From Melanocharis versteri (lineage: Eukaryota; Chordata; Aves; Passeriformes; Melanocharitidae), in NCBI GenBank assembly GCA_013397845.1, contig VZTG01009145.1, forward strand, positions 253,974 to 317,973: a stretch of DNA of 64,000 nucleotides, written 5' to 3'. Every line of letters starts with the position of its first letter. The first letter of the stretch is position 1. This document shows, piece by piece, positions 1 through 11,351 of this stretch. The position numbers and the translations under genes are program-made. The notes beneath the pieces were generated by a model. That model saw nothing but the letters and a program-made list of their open reading frames with translations, was not told the origin of the DNA and did not search any database.

Positions 1-405
1 GGCTGGGCAGGGGGTGTGAGGGGCTCTGCCCGGCCTGTCCCTCTGTGTCCCCCGAAGATTAGGGGTGGCAGGGGGGGTGGGCTGCCCTGGCACCCTCCCA
101 GCCCCCCCAGCTGGGGCTGCTGAGCCAAGCTCTGTCCGTATTTCTGTTTGTTGATCTGTTTTCTCTCTTTCCAGCTCCTTCCTCCTTGGGATGATTTGTC
201 CTTCACTTTTTTTCCTCCTCTCTCTTTCTGTCTTTCTGAGCTGTGAATATTTTTAACCCTGTAAATACTGTCCAGCTCTTCAGAATCATAGGATATTTTA
301 TCAATTGTAAATCAGATCAGTAATCCCTGTATGATACGAATTATCCATGGGTGGTTTTCAAACTCAGGTTCTGACGGACCAAATAAAGTTTTGTTTTTTA
401 CTGAA
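1..405 (+). other. CAPN15: 3' UTR end of an upstream + strand gene, probably CAPN15
   Basis: No open frame here resembles a known protein. From about 130 the sequence becomes T-rich and then AT-rich, as in a terminal 3' UTR, and ends with a canonical AATAAA at 382-387, a likely cleavage site near 400 and a GT-rich stretch just after it. The following kilobase is GC-rich and unstructured. The gene name is inferred only from order: in human 16p13.3 CAPN15, PRR35 and NHLRC4 lie in this order on one strand, and the latter two are found here in that order on the + strand. CAPN15 encodes a small-optic-lobe type calpain. Another gene's 3' end is possible. Confidence 0.5.
382..387 (+). other. Polyadenylation signal AATAAA
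   Basis: A canonical hexamer with a T-rich run 3' of it (388-399) and a GT-rich element near 412-425. It closes the 3' UTR that fills the start of the window. Confidence 0.6.
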
Positions 406-1639
406 GCTGCCTGGTTTTGCTGTGGAAGAGATGAAAGGGGTGAGGGGGCAGGTACGGGGGTCAAAGCAATGGGTCTTGAAGGCATTTCCGTGGAGCAGTG
501 ACAGTCGGTGGTGTGCTGGGGGGAGAGCTGAGCACGAAAAAAAGGGGAATTCGAAGTTGTTGTTTAGCTGCACTTCGGGGTGCGGGAGTGCAGAAAGGGG
601 CGGAAATAAAGCAAAACAAAAGCAAAATCCAGAAATTCCCATAAGATGAGCGGCGTTCTCTCGCAGGGCCGAGCAGGGCTGTGCCGTGGCCGGGAGAGGG
701 CACTCACCACCCGCCTGGATGCTCTCCTGCCTCAGTTTCCCCACCCGCTCCACGCCGGGCAGCGCCGTGGCCGTGCCCGCTGCATCCCCGGCTCCGTGCC
801 CGGGCTGGGGATGCAGGAGCTGCCCTCCCTCCTCGCAGCACCCAGGGCAGCACCCCTGCTCCCTGCCGTGCCTTTGTCCGGCGGCGAGGCCGCCTGGCGC
901 GGGGAGAACTTTCCGGCTGAGCGGAGGCGGCCGGCTGCCAGCCCGCTCTCGCCCGGGGTGGGCACCTTGAGACCAGTAGGGAGAGACAGAAGGAGAGGAT
1001 TTCGGTCTTTCTTACAGCAACTTGTAATAGATTTTTCCGGGCGAAACATCTTTGCATTCAGGAGGCCCTGTCACAAGCCATCAGCCTCAGCCAGGGAGAA
1101 ACAGATGGAGAGTTAATTTTGGCGGGGAGGGCACTGCCACGCTCCCTCCTCTCCCTCAGTCTGTTCAGGGAGAGGAGCCGGGTTTTACCCTCGCGGCCGT
1201 GCAGCCCCTCGCTGCTGCCTCCCGGCCATCCCGGGGGGCTGTGGGTCCACCACGGGTCCCCCCGCCCCGCTACGTGCTGCTCAGTGCCAAGGACACGCTG
1301 GGGCATCTCAGCCCGGTGACCTGGCGGTGGCTCTTGTCGTGATGCCCAGCCCGGGTGGGTGATCGTGTCCTGCCCTCCCACGGCCGCGGCTCTCTGGAGC
1401 CACGTCCTGGTGAGCCCCGCGCCTGCCAACGCACTGGGAGCGAATCCTGCCAGGAGCTTGGCACGGCAGTGCCCGGTGCAGCCGGGGACACTCGGGCGGG
1501 CTGGGGGGTGGAGGGGACACCATCTCCCAGCAGCAGGCACGTGGGTGGCAGTGGAGGGCAATGATTCTGTCTGGACGCTTTGGGAGCCCTCAGAACACCC
1601 CCAACATCGCGGACCGGGCTGAGAGCTGCGGTGTAGCCA
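406..1639. other. Intergenic, no gene recognised
   Basis: GC-rich unique sequence. Open frames exist on both strands but overlap each other, are biased by GC content and show no recognisable domain. No CR1 piece was seen. Confidence 0.6.
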
Positions 1640-1765
1640 TGGAAGGGGAGGAAGTGAAATCAAGCCCTAATTGTGCCCAACTCCCAAGGGCTGAGGCAGC
1701 ATTAACTGCTTTATAATTACAAATAATTGTGTGGCAAAAGATAAAATTGTGTTTGACACATCAGC
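1640..1765. promoter_or_regulatory. Candidate conserved noncoding element (AT-rich, TAAT motifs)
   Basis: An abrupt AT-rich island in GC-rich surroundings, with several TAAT/ATTA homeodomain-type cores (CTAATT, TTATAATTAC, AAATAATTG) and no resemblance to CR1. Function is inference; conservation was not tested. Confidence 0.3.
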
Positions 1766-2249
1766 TCTGGCGGAGGGTGTTGCTTCATCAGGAAATTTGT
1801 CATCCCTTGGCTCTGTCAGTCTTAAGCCTGAGGTCTGAAGGGGGAGATGCGGATGGGCAGAGGGAGCAGCGGGTCAAGGGAAGGATGGATGGGAGGGAAG
1901 GATGGACAGCAGGACGTTGTGGAGGGGAGATGGAGGAGGAGGGCTGTGGTACGGAGCCGTATGAAGAGCAGAGGCACAGGTGTGACAGCTGAGGCAGGGA
2001 GCAGGCGGGGGCTGTCCCACTGCCCTGGCACGGCTCTGACACCTCACCCGAGGGGTTGTGGCTGCAGAAATGACAGCACAAGTCACCCCAGGGATGTCCA
2101 CGCACCAGCTCATCTGGTGGGACAGCGAGAGCAGGGCAGGCCGCCAGGGCCGTGTGAGCCCACCTCGCTGCCGCTGCCGCCCCGCTGCTCCCCTCCTCCC
2201 GCAGGGCTGGTGCTGCTCCTCCCTGGGCACACACGAGGGTGCTCGGGCA

Positions 2250-2452
2250 GGCGAAGGTGGAGGGTGGGGAGGCCCTGGCACAGGCGTCCAGAGGAGCTGT
2301 GGCGGCCCCATTCCTGGAATTGGCCAAGGCCAGGTTGGACGGGGCTTGGAGCAACCTGGGATGGTGGAAGCTGCCCCTTCCCATGGCAGGGGGTGGCACT
2401 GGATGGGTTTTAATGTCCCTTCCATCCCAAACCGATCTGGGATTCTCTAAGG
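2250..2452 (+). mobile_element. CR1 LINE fragment (3' end)
   Basis: Shows the characteristic CR1 3' region: a segment reading GAGGCCCTGGCACAGG, then the 'TGGAGCAACCTGGGATGGTGG' type block and the terminal 'TCCCTTCCATCCCAAACC' type block. Sense strand is +. The copy is 5'-truncated and diverged. Confidence 0.85.
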
Positions 2453-2529
2453 CAGTCGCTGTCTCATCAGCACGGTCGCCACCTCTTGACCTGCTGAGCC
2501 CGGGGAAATATCTCCGGGGGGCAGAGGTG

Positions 2530-3250
2530 GGAGTGTGGGTCCCCGCTGTGGGACCCGGCCGGGCTCTGGCCGCTCGCCGGGCCCGGGCACCGCCGGGACC
2601 CCGCGGCTGCCGGGGCTGCTCGGGGAGGGGGCACGTCAGGGAGCGAGGGCTCGAGCGCTCTCTGTGATTCACTCTGACTATAATGGGAGCTGCTGGTGAA
2701 TATTTTATGGCTCCCACAGGGCAGATAGAACATATTGTGCATTTTACGCCACAAATCTCCGCCTGGAGACAGAGGGAAGCTTAAAAAAGAGCAGCACCAG
2801 CGCCGTGCTGGGTTGAGGGGGGCAGAGCTGCAGCACCGGTGCCAGCGTGGGGATCTCAAGGGTGTTGTTGCCCAGCTCTATCACCCTCCCCGGGGTGCCG
2901 ATGGGTGCCCTGAGCCCAGCACCGGCCCGGGCGCAGGGCATGCTCTGCGGCCGCAGGACCGGGCTGCGGTGGGTGGCTGCGGCGGCCGCGGCCGCTGCCC
3001 CGGGCCAGGCCTGGCAGCTCTGCGGCTCTGCGGCGCAGGCGAAGTGCTTTGCCCGGGGCTGAGCCCTGCAGGAGGGTCCCTGCCTGCGCCCCGGCCTGCC
3101 TTCTCCTTCGTCAATAATGCAGCCCCTGCCCCGGGCGCCCGCCGGCGCTGCCCGCAATAATGGATCGGGATGCGAGCGGCCCCCTCCTCGTCCTCCGCTG
3201 CGTCCCGAGCTCTGCCAGGAGCTGGCGAGTCACGGAGGAGCCTTCACCTT
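2530..3250. other. CpG-rich region
   Basis: Dense CpG and GGC/GCC runs (for example GCGGCGGCCGCGGCCGC near 2979). The region also includes the candidate element at 2660-2790. No splice-bounded coding exon was recognised, so this may be a regulatory CpG island or simply GC-rich microchromosomal DNA. Confidence 0.4.
2660..2790. promoter_or_regulatory. Candidate conserved noncoding element
   Basis: A non-repetitive AT-rich stretch (TATAATGGGAGC, GAATATTTTATGG, CATATTGTGCATTTTACG) between CpG-rich flanks. The style is typical of vertebrate enhancer cores. The call rests on composition and motif texture only. Confidence 0.3.
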
Positions 3251-4329
3251 CACCGGCACCAGTCGCTGCTACTGCCCGGCCTGCACGCACAGGGACGGGG
3301 GCAGCCCCAGCCCCACCCCGCACCCCCGGAGGCAGCGGGTGCCGCTGCAGCCAGGGCTCCCGGCTGGCAGCGCTCGGGAAGGACACAGGGCACGGTCATC
3401 ACTGCCACCGTGTGCCAGGAGGGAGGCTCAGGCTGGGACCCCCAGCCTTGCTGCTGGGCCGTGTGGGCGTGGGGGAGCTCTGGGTGCCAGCGCGCTCATC
3501 CTGCTCCCCTCGAGCACGCTGCAGTGCCAGGCAGGGAAACATCACGGATCCTGCAGCTGCCTGCACCCACCTGGAGCCGGGGGAGGTACCTCGGACCGTG
3601 GCAGCAGCGGGAAAGAGGAGGAGGATACAGGCACAGGCACCAGTGGGTCACGGCGAGCCCGCGGGTGCCACTGTAGATGGAGAGCGGCCCTTTATCCTCT
3701 CACCCGGGAGATCCTCAGCTCCCCCCCAGCCACCACCCAGTGCGGTGAGGACCTGATGCTTGGGGTCAGTTTCTTCCCCCTTCAGATGGGGAGGAAACCC
3801 CCCGACATCTGGGTCAGGCCCAGACTACCTAGAGAGCAGTCCCCCGCCCCCCGACACGGCCATGCAGGTCGGGAGGGGACAAGCGGCCGCCAGAGAGGAC
3901 CAGCCTGTGCCCCAGTGGCACCGCGGACCCGCCACCTCCCGCGTCCCCAGCTCTGACGGGTGAGCAGAGCCCTCCGACATCCCCCCAGCTCCGAATGGGG
4001 GCACGGCAGAGCTGCACCCTGAGGGCGGGGCCGGAGCTGCTCTGGGGTGCTCACCTGGGGGTCACGGTGGCACATGGCCGGGCGGCTTCGCAGCAGGGCT
4101 GCCGCGGCATCCTAGGGTGCCACGCCGTCCCTCGGCTGGGTGTCCCCAGCGCCGAGGCTCAGGGGGTCACCCAGACAGACATGAGGAAGGAGAAGACTTT
4201 GCCGGGATGAAGAGGAAGACCCCATCCCAGGACGGCTCCTCTCCTCCTCCTCCTCCTGCTGCCGGGCTCTCCCCGCGAGGGCAGCGGGCGCGGGGCCGCG
4301 CGGGGTCCGGGCCGGCACAGCTGCGGCCG
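3251..4329. other. Intergenic, no gene recognised
   Basis: GC-rich unique DNA. The open frame at 3117-3956 (+) is one of several overlapping frames here and has no recognisable domain. Confidence 0.6.
4240..4262. repeat. Short (CTC)n-like microsatellite
   Basis: Interrupted CTC/TCC triplets at about 4240-4260. Low-complexity only. Confidence 0.6.
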
Positions 4330-4455
4330 CCCGGCCGGGCTGTCACGGGCTGGGCTATCGAATCTGAAAGCAATTAAAGCCATCACCAGCGCTCGCTCGG
4401 GGCTGGCTCCAGGCTGCAGGGAACCTGCCACAACAGATCATGTGCTCGATGCTGC
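4330..4455. promoter_or_regulatory. Candidate conserved noncoding element
   Basis: AT-richer unique stretch containing ATCGAATCTGAAAGCAATTA and CAACAGATCATG (an E-box-like CAGATC) between GC-rich flanks. Function is inferred from composition only. Confidence 0.25.
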
Positions 4456-5254
4456 TGGCCCGAGGACCTGCTCCCACCCGCGCCCCGACACGCACCGCTG
4501 CCAGCCCCGCGCGGGGGAGGACGGGCCCGGGCGGGGCGTGAGGCCACCGCGAGGGGCCACCAGGCAGCCCCGGCAGTCGCCTCGCTCCTGCTTGCTCTCC
4601 ATGGCGTTCTGCTGCCCGGGGGCTCGGCAGAGGGGCTCCGCCACCGGCTTTGGCCACGGCCGCTTGTGGTGACGAGGAGCTGGCGGTGCTGCGGTGGCTC
4701 AGAGGGCTCCCGAGGGTCCCGGCGAGGGTTGGCACCCTGCTGCTCCCCCGTGGGCACAGTGGGGCTGGGGTGGGCACAGCTGGCAGCTGCCTGCGCCCGT
4801 GGATTTTCCCGGCAGAGTGGCCACAGCTCGTGGCCCGCGGCTTGTCCCACACGGTGACAATGGGGACAGCGCCCGCAGGTCGCATCCTGGGCTGGGGGCA
4901 AAAAGCAGCAAACCCCGATCTCGGCAGGTGCTGGAAGCAAGGTGGGGGACAGAGGGGTGCTGTGGGGGGGCAGCACCCCTGTATCCTGGGGCGAAGAGGG
5001 GGATCTCACCCAGCCCCTTCCACCCTGTGATTCCCTTTCTGTTTTCCCGATGGGGAACGCTGCCAGGATTCCTTGACCTCCCCCCCGCCCCACCCCCAAC
5101 ATTTTGGGGAATCCGCGGCCGCCTGCCCCCCTCCCACGGCTCAGGGCCTGATCCAGCCTTCCAGGAGCATCTCCCGGGGCTAAACGCATCCCAGCGCTCC
5201 CGGCGGGGCGCGGCGGGCGGGGGGTCCCCCCTCCTCGGGCACCGCACAGTTAAG

Positions 5255-5402
5255 CAGAAGTTTGCTGGTACGGAAGTTGCACATTGTCTTGAGGCACATT
5301 TTCTGTTTTTTCACTTGTGAAATATTTCTGTCAGAACCAGTTAATGTACAAATTAGCAGCGGTGGTCTCTCTTACGTCTTCTGACTCACTAATTTGACAG
5401 GG
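5255..5402. promoter_or_regulatory. Candidate conserved noncoding element
   Basis: A sharply bounded AT-rich island after a CpG-rich stretch (5100-5240). It holds ATTGTCTTGAGG, CACTTGTGAAATATTTC, CAGTTAATG and a TGACTCA AP-1 consensus at about 5381-5387. It is not CR1. Probably an enhancer-like element; conservation was not tested. Confidence 0.35.
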
Positions 5403-7414
5403 GGTGTTTCGGTGGCGGAGCTCGCTCTTGACAGGCAAACGGGAGGTCAGGGACCCGCAGGGGGAGGAGGCACCGAGCCGCAGCTTCCCGGGGGTCTTCT
5501 CCTTCCTCGCCCACCCCACTGCTCCCGTTCACTCAGCCCTGGCTGGAGGAGTTAAGCTCGGGTTTGGTGTTTTTTTCCCCCCAAACCGAATTTTCCCCCA
5601 AAAAAGGGCTCTTGGGGTAGGTGGGGAGTCCAGGGCGGGGGGTTACACTTTTGGTGTCCTACAGGCGAACCCAAGGGATCCAACATGAGGAGGGAACATA
5701 CACATGGAAAGGGTTCCCTGCACCACGGCCGCATCCTTCACCTTCTCCAGCCTGGGAATTCAGCTCTGTGCTTCAGGATGCCCCCCACCCCCTCAAGAGC
5801 CGCCATCCTCCTCCTGCCATTAGAGGGAAACTGACTGATGCTCTCATTCTCTGTGCACATCAGAATCCCTCCACCCCGGGTTATCGATGAGCCGAGGGGC
5901 TGCACAGCCCCTTTCTATTTCTCCATCTGTATCCCTGGGATTTGGGTCAGATGGGGGGCCCAGCGCTGCTGGAGGGGCAGGGGGCACCGGCTGTGGAGGG
6001 AGCACCTAGAGCTGGCCGTGCCCGGGGGACACGGCCCCGGCGGTGAGCAATGCTCAGGACCATGGCGTGCAAGCTGTCCCTGGCCAGAGGCTGGCGCGAC
6101 AGATGGGCCCCGCGCCGCGCCTGGAGGTCAGCGGCTCTCCAGGCCCCGTGCTGAAAACCAGCAGCCTCTGCCCGTGCCACCCTCCTCTGGCGTCCGGGCA
6201 CTGCGGCCAGGTGGCCCGGGATGGAGCTGGATGGAGATGGGCACCTCTGGAGCAGGGGAAGGAGCTCCGTCAGTGGCTGCTGCCCCCGGCCCTGCTGTCC
6301 CCAGCCCTTCGGCTGCCAGCGGCTGGAAACAAGCCCAGGAAGGTGACCCGGGCTGTGGGAAGGGCAGCTTCAGGGCGCGTGGGTGCAGCCCTCTTCTCCT
6401 CATGTCCCGTCTTTCTACTGGTGTTTGCTGAGGGCTTTGTGAGGGTTGAGCTCTCCTGCTCTTTGAGTTTACTCCTAAAGAAATAACCTCCCCCGGGTGC
6501 TGGTGTTGCGTCCTGTGACCAGCAACCGCCTGTGTGAAGCAGACCTGCAAAATCCTCCCTCTTCGGCTCTAGTAGGGTGCCTGGGTGACCAGATTTGGTA
6601 TTTCATCCTGAAGAGTTCTGAGCTGAGGTCTCAAACCAGCCAGACCGTGGTCCCCATCTCCCCACAAGGCTCAGCTCTGTTTTCAGAGATTCTGTACCCA
6701 AACCAGATGCCCGAGATGTTGCCCTGTACCAGAGAGACACCACCAATAGTGAGAAAACCAGTTTTATATCCCACTGCATAGAAACAGTGTCTCGGTCCAG
6801 CCTCTTCCAGGTGCTCCTTGGCAGCAGCAGCACCAGGTCTGAAAAGGAGCTGGAAACTCCCGCTTGCCCTTTCTCAATGAAAAATGGAAGTTTGCTTTCC
6901 AGGGGTGAATCCATGCCCAGCTGGCAGATGAACCAGTCCGTGGTGATGCTGGCAAGGATGCCCAGGTGGTGCCTACACAGCCTTGCACCACAGCACAAGG
7001 GGGATCATGCCTCCTGAAGGAGCTCAGCTCCAGCATCGGACCCTCCTTGTCACGACAAGGCCAACACCAGCAGGATTCTCCCACCCCGACGCCTGCTGGC
7101 AGCTCCATGGAGATATCCCACTTCTTCCCATATTTGAGAAATCCCCACTGGCCACAAACTGGCGTGGAAACCACCATGCTTCCAACAGGGACAGCTGCCT
7201 GCTGCCTCCACTACTTCCTGGCTCGCTTTTGGTAAGAGGATTTGGACAGAGGACTGACTGGGAGAGAGCTTTGGCGTGAGGCAGCAGCTTTCCCTCTCAG
7301 CTGGATCCTGGCCACCTTGGGGCCACCTGAGATGCCACATCGTGCCAGGTTGTCAGTGCAATGGAGACACTCTGAGAGCAGGGTTAGATTTGATAGCAGG
7401 GAAAAATTCATCCC
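5403..7414. other. Intergenic, no gene recognised
   Basis: Unique DNA. The frames on both strands are short and overlap one another. No repeat of note was seen. Confidence 0.6.
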
Positions 7415-7608
7415 TGTGGGGGTGGGGAGGCCCTGGCACAGGGTGCCCAGAGAAGCTGTGGCTGCCCCTGGATCCCTGGAAGTGTTCGAGGCCGGGTTGG
7501 ACAGGGCTTGGAGCAGCCTGGGATAGTGGAAGGTGTCCCTGCCCATGGCAGGGGGTGGAACAAGATGATCTTTGAGATCCTTTCCAACCCAAACCATTCC
7601 AGGACCCT
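7415..7608 (+). mobile_element. CR1 LINE fragment (3' end)
   Basis: Well-preserved CR1 3' end with the GAGGCCCTGGCACAGG, GGATCCCTGGAAGTG and GGAGCAGCCTGGGATAG blocks, closing with CCTTTCCAACCCAAACC. It is among the younger-looking copies in the window. Confidence 0.9.
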
Positions 7609-8725
7609 ACAAACGGCTGCTCATGGCACACTCAGTGGCTCAGGGAGGGCTCTGTATTGGACTTGGGGTGGCTTTTACAGGCTGCCTGGGAGCTCCAGTG
7701 GGGAATAACCCACCTCCAGGAAAGCCTGGTGTGGCTGGAAAGCAGAGACAGCTCAGAGCTGATGGATAACCCAGGGCTGCTGCAGAGACCTCCCCAAACC
7801 CTGCCCCTGCCGGGGTGGGTGTCCGGCTCCGTCCAGGGCTCCTCAGGGCTTCCGCATATCCCGAGGTGCTCCAAACGCATCCATCGCAGCACCGTGGCAC
7901 ATCCAGCTCCCACCGCCGCCCCAGCACCGCGCTGGCCGTGTCCCAGCAGGGACAGGGAGCGGGACCGTGGCTGTCGCACCCCGCGGAGCCGCGGCCGCGG
8001 CACGGGGGGCTGCGGTGGCAGCGAGCGCCGAGCTCCAGCTCCGCCGCTGCCTGCGAGGGAGCCGCCGGATGCAGAGGCGGCCGGGGCGAAACAGCTCAGG
8101 CAGCACAAATCGACTGTGACAGCCCCAGAAAGGCTGAGCCCGGGGGTGCGGAAAAATACAAGTTAGTTTCCTTTTCCTTACCATATGCTCCCCTTCAGCT
8201 GTGGGCGGCACGATAATTACTGCCATCCACCATGCTGGTCTGGCTTGTCACACAGGCTGCCGCCTGCTCCGCGGCGAGGGCTGAGCCCGGCACAGCCTCC
8301 CCGGCCCCACGTGTGTGACACTCCGGGATTTGGCTTTCTCGGCCCCGGGTTTGGTCCTTCCCGGCACCAGGGACATCAGCCTGAAAGCAGCAGAGGTGGG
8401 GAGAGAGACGCACCCCTGTTCTCTCGGTTGTCACCTTGCTGTTGACTTGGGTGTTAGTGCCTCTTCTCCACCAGCGACCCCCAGCTGTGCTGTAGCCGGG
8501 TGAGGACATCTCTGTCCCTCCTCACGGGATGCTGCTGGGGTTGTTCCATGCTAGATCCCATGCCTGGGTGCCAGGAGACCTCTGGGGACTGTTGCGGTGA
8601 TTCAAAGAATGTCCGCGCTGCCTGAGCGGGCTCAGGCAGTGTTCCCGAAACATCTCCCTGCCCTTCTGCTTAGGGCGAGAGACCCTTGAAGCTCCCAGAA
8701 CACCTTTCTCCACATACGTGAATTA
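7609..8725. other. Intergenic, with a candidate element at 8090-8260
   Basis: Unique DNA; 7930-8080 is CpG-rich. The 8090-8260 part is AT-richer (AAATACAAGTTAGTTTCC, TACCATATGCTCC, GATAATTACTGCC) and may be a conserved noncoding element. No coding frame was recognised. Confidence 0.45.
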
Positions 8726-9115
8726 TGTTAATCTCCCCATCCCCACTGGTTTCTGTTCTCCCCAGTTCTCCCAAACTTTGGTTATATTCCAGATTATTAT
8801 TATATTATGTTACACGGTTCATGGTTGGCTCCCAGTTATTTGTACTTTTCCCCACCTATGTACTGCCCCCTGTCCTTGCCCGGATTGGATTATTTGAATG
8901 TATCCCCCTGCCCCACTTTAGAGGTATAAAACCCTTGGTAACACCCAGTTCTGGGCTCTTTAACCCTGCTCCTGGATCCTGGAATAAACCCCTTCTTGCT
9001 ACCCTGAAGAGTCCCTCTTGTCTCTTTTGCTTCCTCCTGCACCTTTACCACCGGTGGGTAAGTGAGCCCTTTGTGAGTTCTCGCTCGCTCACCCTCCTGC
9101 CATCAAAGCAGCATC
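8726..9115 (+). mobile_element. Probable solo LTR of an endogenous retrovirus
   Basis: Begins with TGTTA at 8726 and has an LTR-like promoter layout: a TATAAAA box at 8925-8931, an AATAAA signal 52 bases downstream at 8983-8988, and then a T-rich, CTC-rich segment ending near 9100. The short spacing between TATA box and polyA signal is typical of retroviral U3-R-U5. No gag, pol or env sequence and no second LTR is nearby, so this is a solo LTR. The 3' boundary is uncertain and I found no clear target-site duplication. The long + frame starting at 8725 is a by-product. Confidence 0.55.
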
Positions 9116-9769
9116 CAGCTCCCCACGACAGCGGCCAGGGAAGGACACGCACTCCCAGCTACCGAGCCAGCCACACACAAAGCCAGAGAGCTGTGTTAGG
9201 GGACAGCCACTGCTTGGGCAGATTAGAAGACAAGCTCTGCGGGGCACCCCAAAGGTCAGGGAGGGGAAAGGCTGTGAGCAGGGGTTGGACCAGAACATCT
9301 CCAGAGGCCCTTCTGGTCCCAGGCATGCTGGAGCTCTGTGGGGATGCGGCTGGTGCCGGGCAGGGGGAGCACCACGGGCCGAGGGATGTGCTGTCACCCT
9401 GGCGTGTGCAGGGCATGAAACAGGGCGCTGTTCTCCAGGACAGCCTTCTCCCCGGCAGGAGCAGGCTGGGGGCTGGCGGGGGCAGCTCTGTGCCTGCACA
9501 GCCCCAGGACCACGGGGGCCATGCAAGATGGGATGGAGCCCTGCTACGGTCCCTGCACAAACACCCGCGGCAGCGTCCTCCACGACTGTGTAGACCAGAA
9601 ACCTTGAATGATGACTGGTTCCTAGCACCCTCAGAGACGTCTCTCTGGGTCAGGGACAGGTTTGTCTTGGTCATCACCCTCCCTGGGCGAGGGTCAAAGT
9701 GGATCTTCACTTCCCAGTTAATGCCTGGCTTGAACATAAGCTGCTCAGTGTCTTCATTCAGGAAGAGAA
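9116..9769. other. Intergenic, no gene recognised
   Basis: GC-rich unique DNA between the probable LTR and a CR1 piece. The overlapping frames on both strands are not credible genes. Confidence 0.6.
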
Positions 9770-9925
9770 GGATGAAGCAGTGGCTGCCCCATCCCTGGAA
9801 CTGTTCAAGGCCAGCTTGGACAGAGCTCAGAGCAGCCTGGTCTAGTGGAAAATGTCCTTGCCCGTGGCAGAGGGTGGGAAGAGATGAGCTATGAGGTCCC
9901 TTCCAAACTGTTCTGATCCTTTGAG
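9770..9925 (+). mobile_element. CR1 LINE fragment (3' end)
   Basis: Diverged CR1 tail with CCATCCCTGGAACTGTTC, GAGCAGCCTGGTCTAGTGG and GAGGTCCCTTCCAAACTG blocks in + orientation. Confidence 0.8.
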
Positions 9926-10524
9926 GGGCCTTGGCACACACTCCACATCTTGTATGACTTGTTTCTCACTATGGACAGTGGGACCTGGATGGGGACATGG
10001 TGTCACAAATCGGGGTGGTCCTTCCAGACTGCCACAGCCTCTGCCCAGCCACAGGCCGTGCTTCCCGTTGCCGCAGCAGCTCTTTCTGTGGCTCCTCTGG
10101 TGCCAATAGCATCACAACCCCAGTCCTGAACCCCGTCCATCATGTCTTCAGACAGCACGTGTGCTCAAGCCCCTGCCTCAGTTTCCCCATCTCATCACAT
10201 CCCTCTTCCTGGCCACAGCCGCACTCCAGAGGAGCTGGGCTCCCACACTGGGAGATGCAACAGCTGAAAAAACCAATCCATGCTCTGGCAACTTCCCCGG
10301 GATCCCCTTGAAGGCTGTGACGGAGAGCAGAATGGATCTAGCACCTGGCTGAGCCGTTCTTTCCCAGGGCTCCTAGGGCTCAGATTTGCCGGGAATACAC
10401 GCGATAAAGCAAAATTCGGGAGGTCTGAGGTGCCGCGGGCTCCGCACCTCCTCTACAGGTTACACGGATGATGAACTTTCCTACACACCGAGCGGGGATC
10501 TCGCTCCTCTTCCACATCTGAAAA

Positions 10525-11060
10525 GGAAAAACCCCCAAACCCCATCTCGGCGCCCGGCCCCATCCCTGGGAGCTCCCCGTGCCCGGCGGTGCCCGGCCAC
10601 CCCCGGCTCTGCCCAGCCGGTTGAGTGAGCCGCTGACTCTTTAACCGGTTCTGCGGCAAAGGACCTTAATCGAGTCACCGCGCCGGGGCCGGGAGCTGAT
10701 GCGATGTGACAGCTGCCCGCACACCTCCCGAGCGCGGCTCCCGGTGCCGGGGCTCTCGGCAGCGCCGGGGCGGGGGGCACCCGCCCGGGGACGGCTGGGG
10801 GGCTCGGGGGGCTGGGGAATCCTTCGCCATCACCCCAGCGACCCCTGACGTCACGGGAAGGCGGTTTAATATCCGTCAATCGCACGGAAAATCGCATGTT
10901 TGGCCCCAGAGCCCTCCTCCCCACGCCCCCCCTCCAGCCGCCTGTCCTATTTTGAAGGGCTCATTTTCCCGGCGCTAATGAAAGCGACAGCCGTGCAGGG
11001 CTGGTATTTGGGGTTATCACTGAGAATATTAATGGTGCTGCTCGGCGTTAACTCTTTGAG
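10525..11060. promoter_or_regulatory. CpG-rich candidate regulatory region with a palindromic CRE
   Basis: 10,525-10,850 is CpG-dense. It is followed by a full palindromic cAMP-response element TGACGTCA at 10,846-10,853 and then AT-rich blocks (GGTTTAATATCCGTCAATCG, GCGCTAATGAAAGCG, GAGAATATTAATGGTGC, GCGTTAACTCTTTG) up to about 11,060. A CpG island beside AT-rich factor-site blocks is what a promoter or enhancer would show. No transcript start, splice site or frame was identified. Confidence 0.35.
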
Positions 11061-11134
11061 AGGCCGGAGCTGGGCAGCCTCTGCCACTGAGCCCAGACTT
11101 CTCAGCACCGCATCCGGGACTGGGGATGGGATGG

Positions 11135-11351
11135 GAGCCCCATTTCCATGAGGTTTTAATTGATTTAATCATTTTTGAGCCCCATTTCCATGAGGTTTTA
11201 ATTGATTTAATCATTTTTGAGCCCCATTTCCATGAGGTTTTAATTGATTTAATCATTTTTGAGCCCCATTTCCATGAGGTTTTAATTGATTTAATCATTT
11301 TTGAGCCCCATTTCCATGAGGTTTTAATTGATTTAATCATTTTTGAGCCCC
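11135..11351. repeat. 42-bp minisatellite, five perfect copies
   Basis: Five tandem, apparently identical 42-base units (unit begins GAGCCCCATTTCCATGAGG and ends AATCATTTTT), plus a 7-base partial sixth. Because 42 is a multiple of 3, both strands stay open through the array and yield 14-residue repeated peptides. These are by-products and not genes. The lack of divergence points to recent expansion. Confidence 0.97.

Noticed and set aside
8725..9894. 389-codon + frame
   Set aside because: It runs through a probable LTR, unique GC-rich DNA and part of a CR1 copy, so it is not a protein gene.
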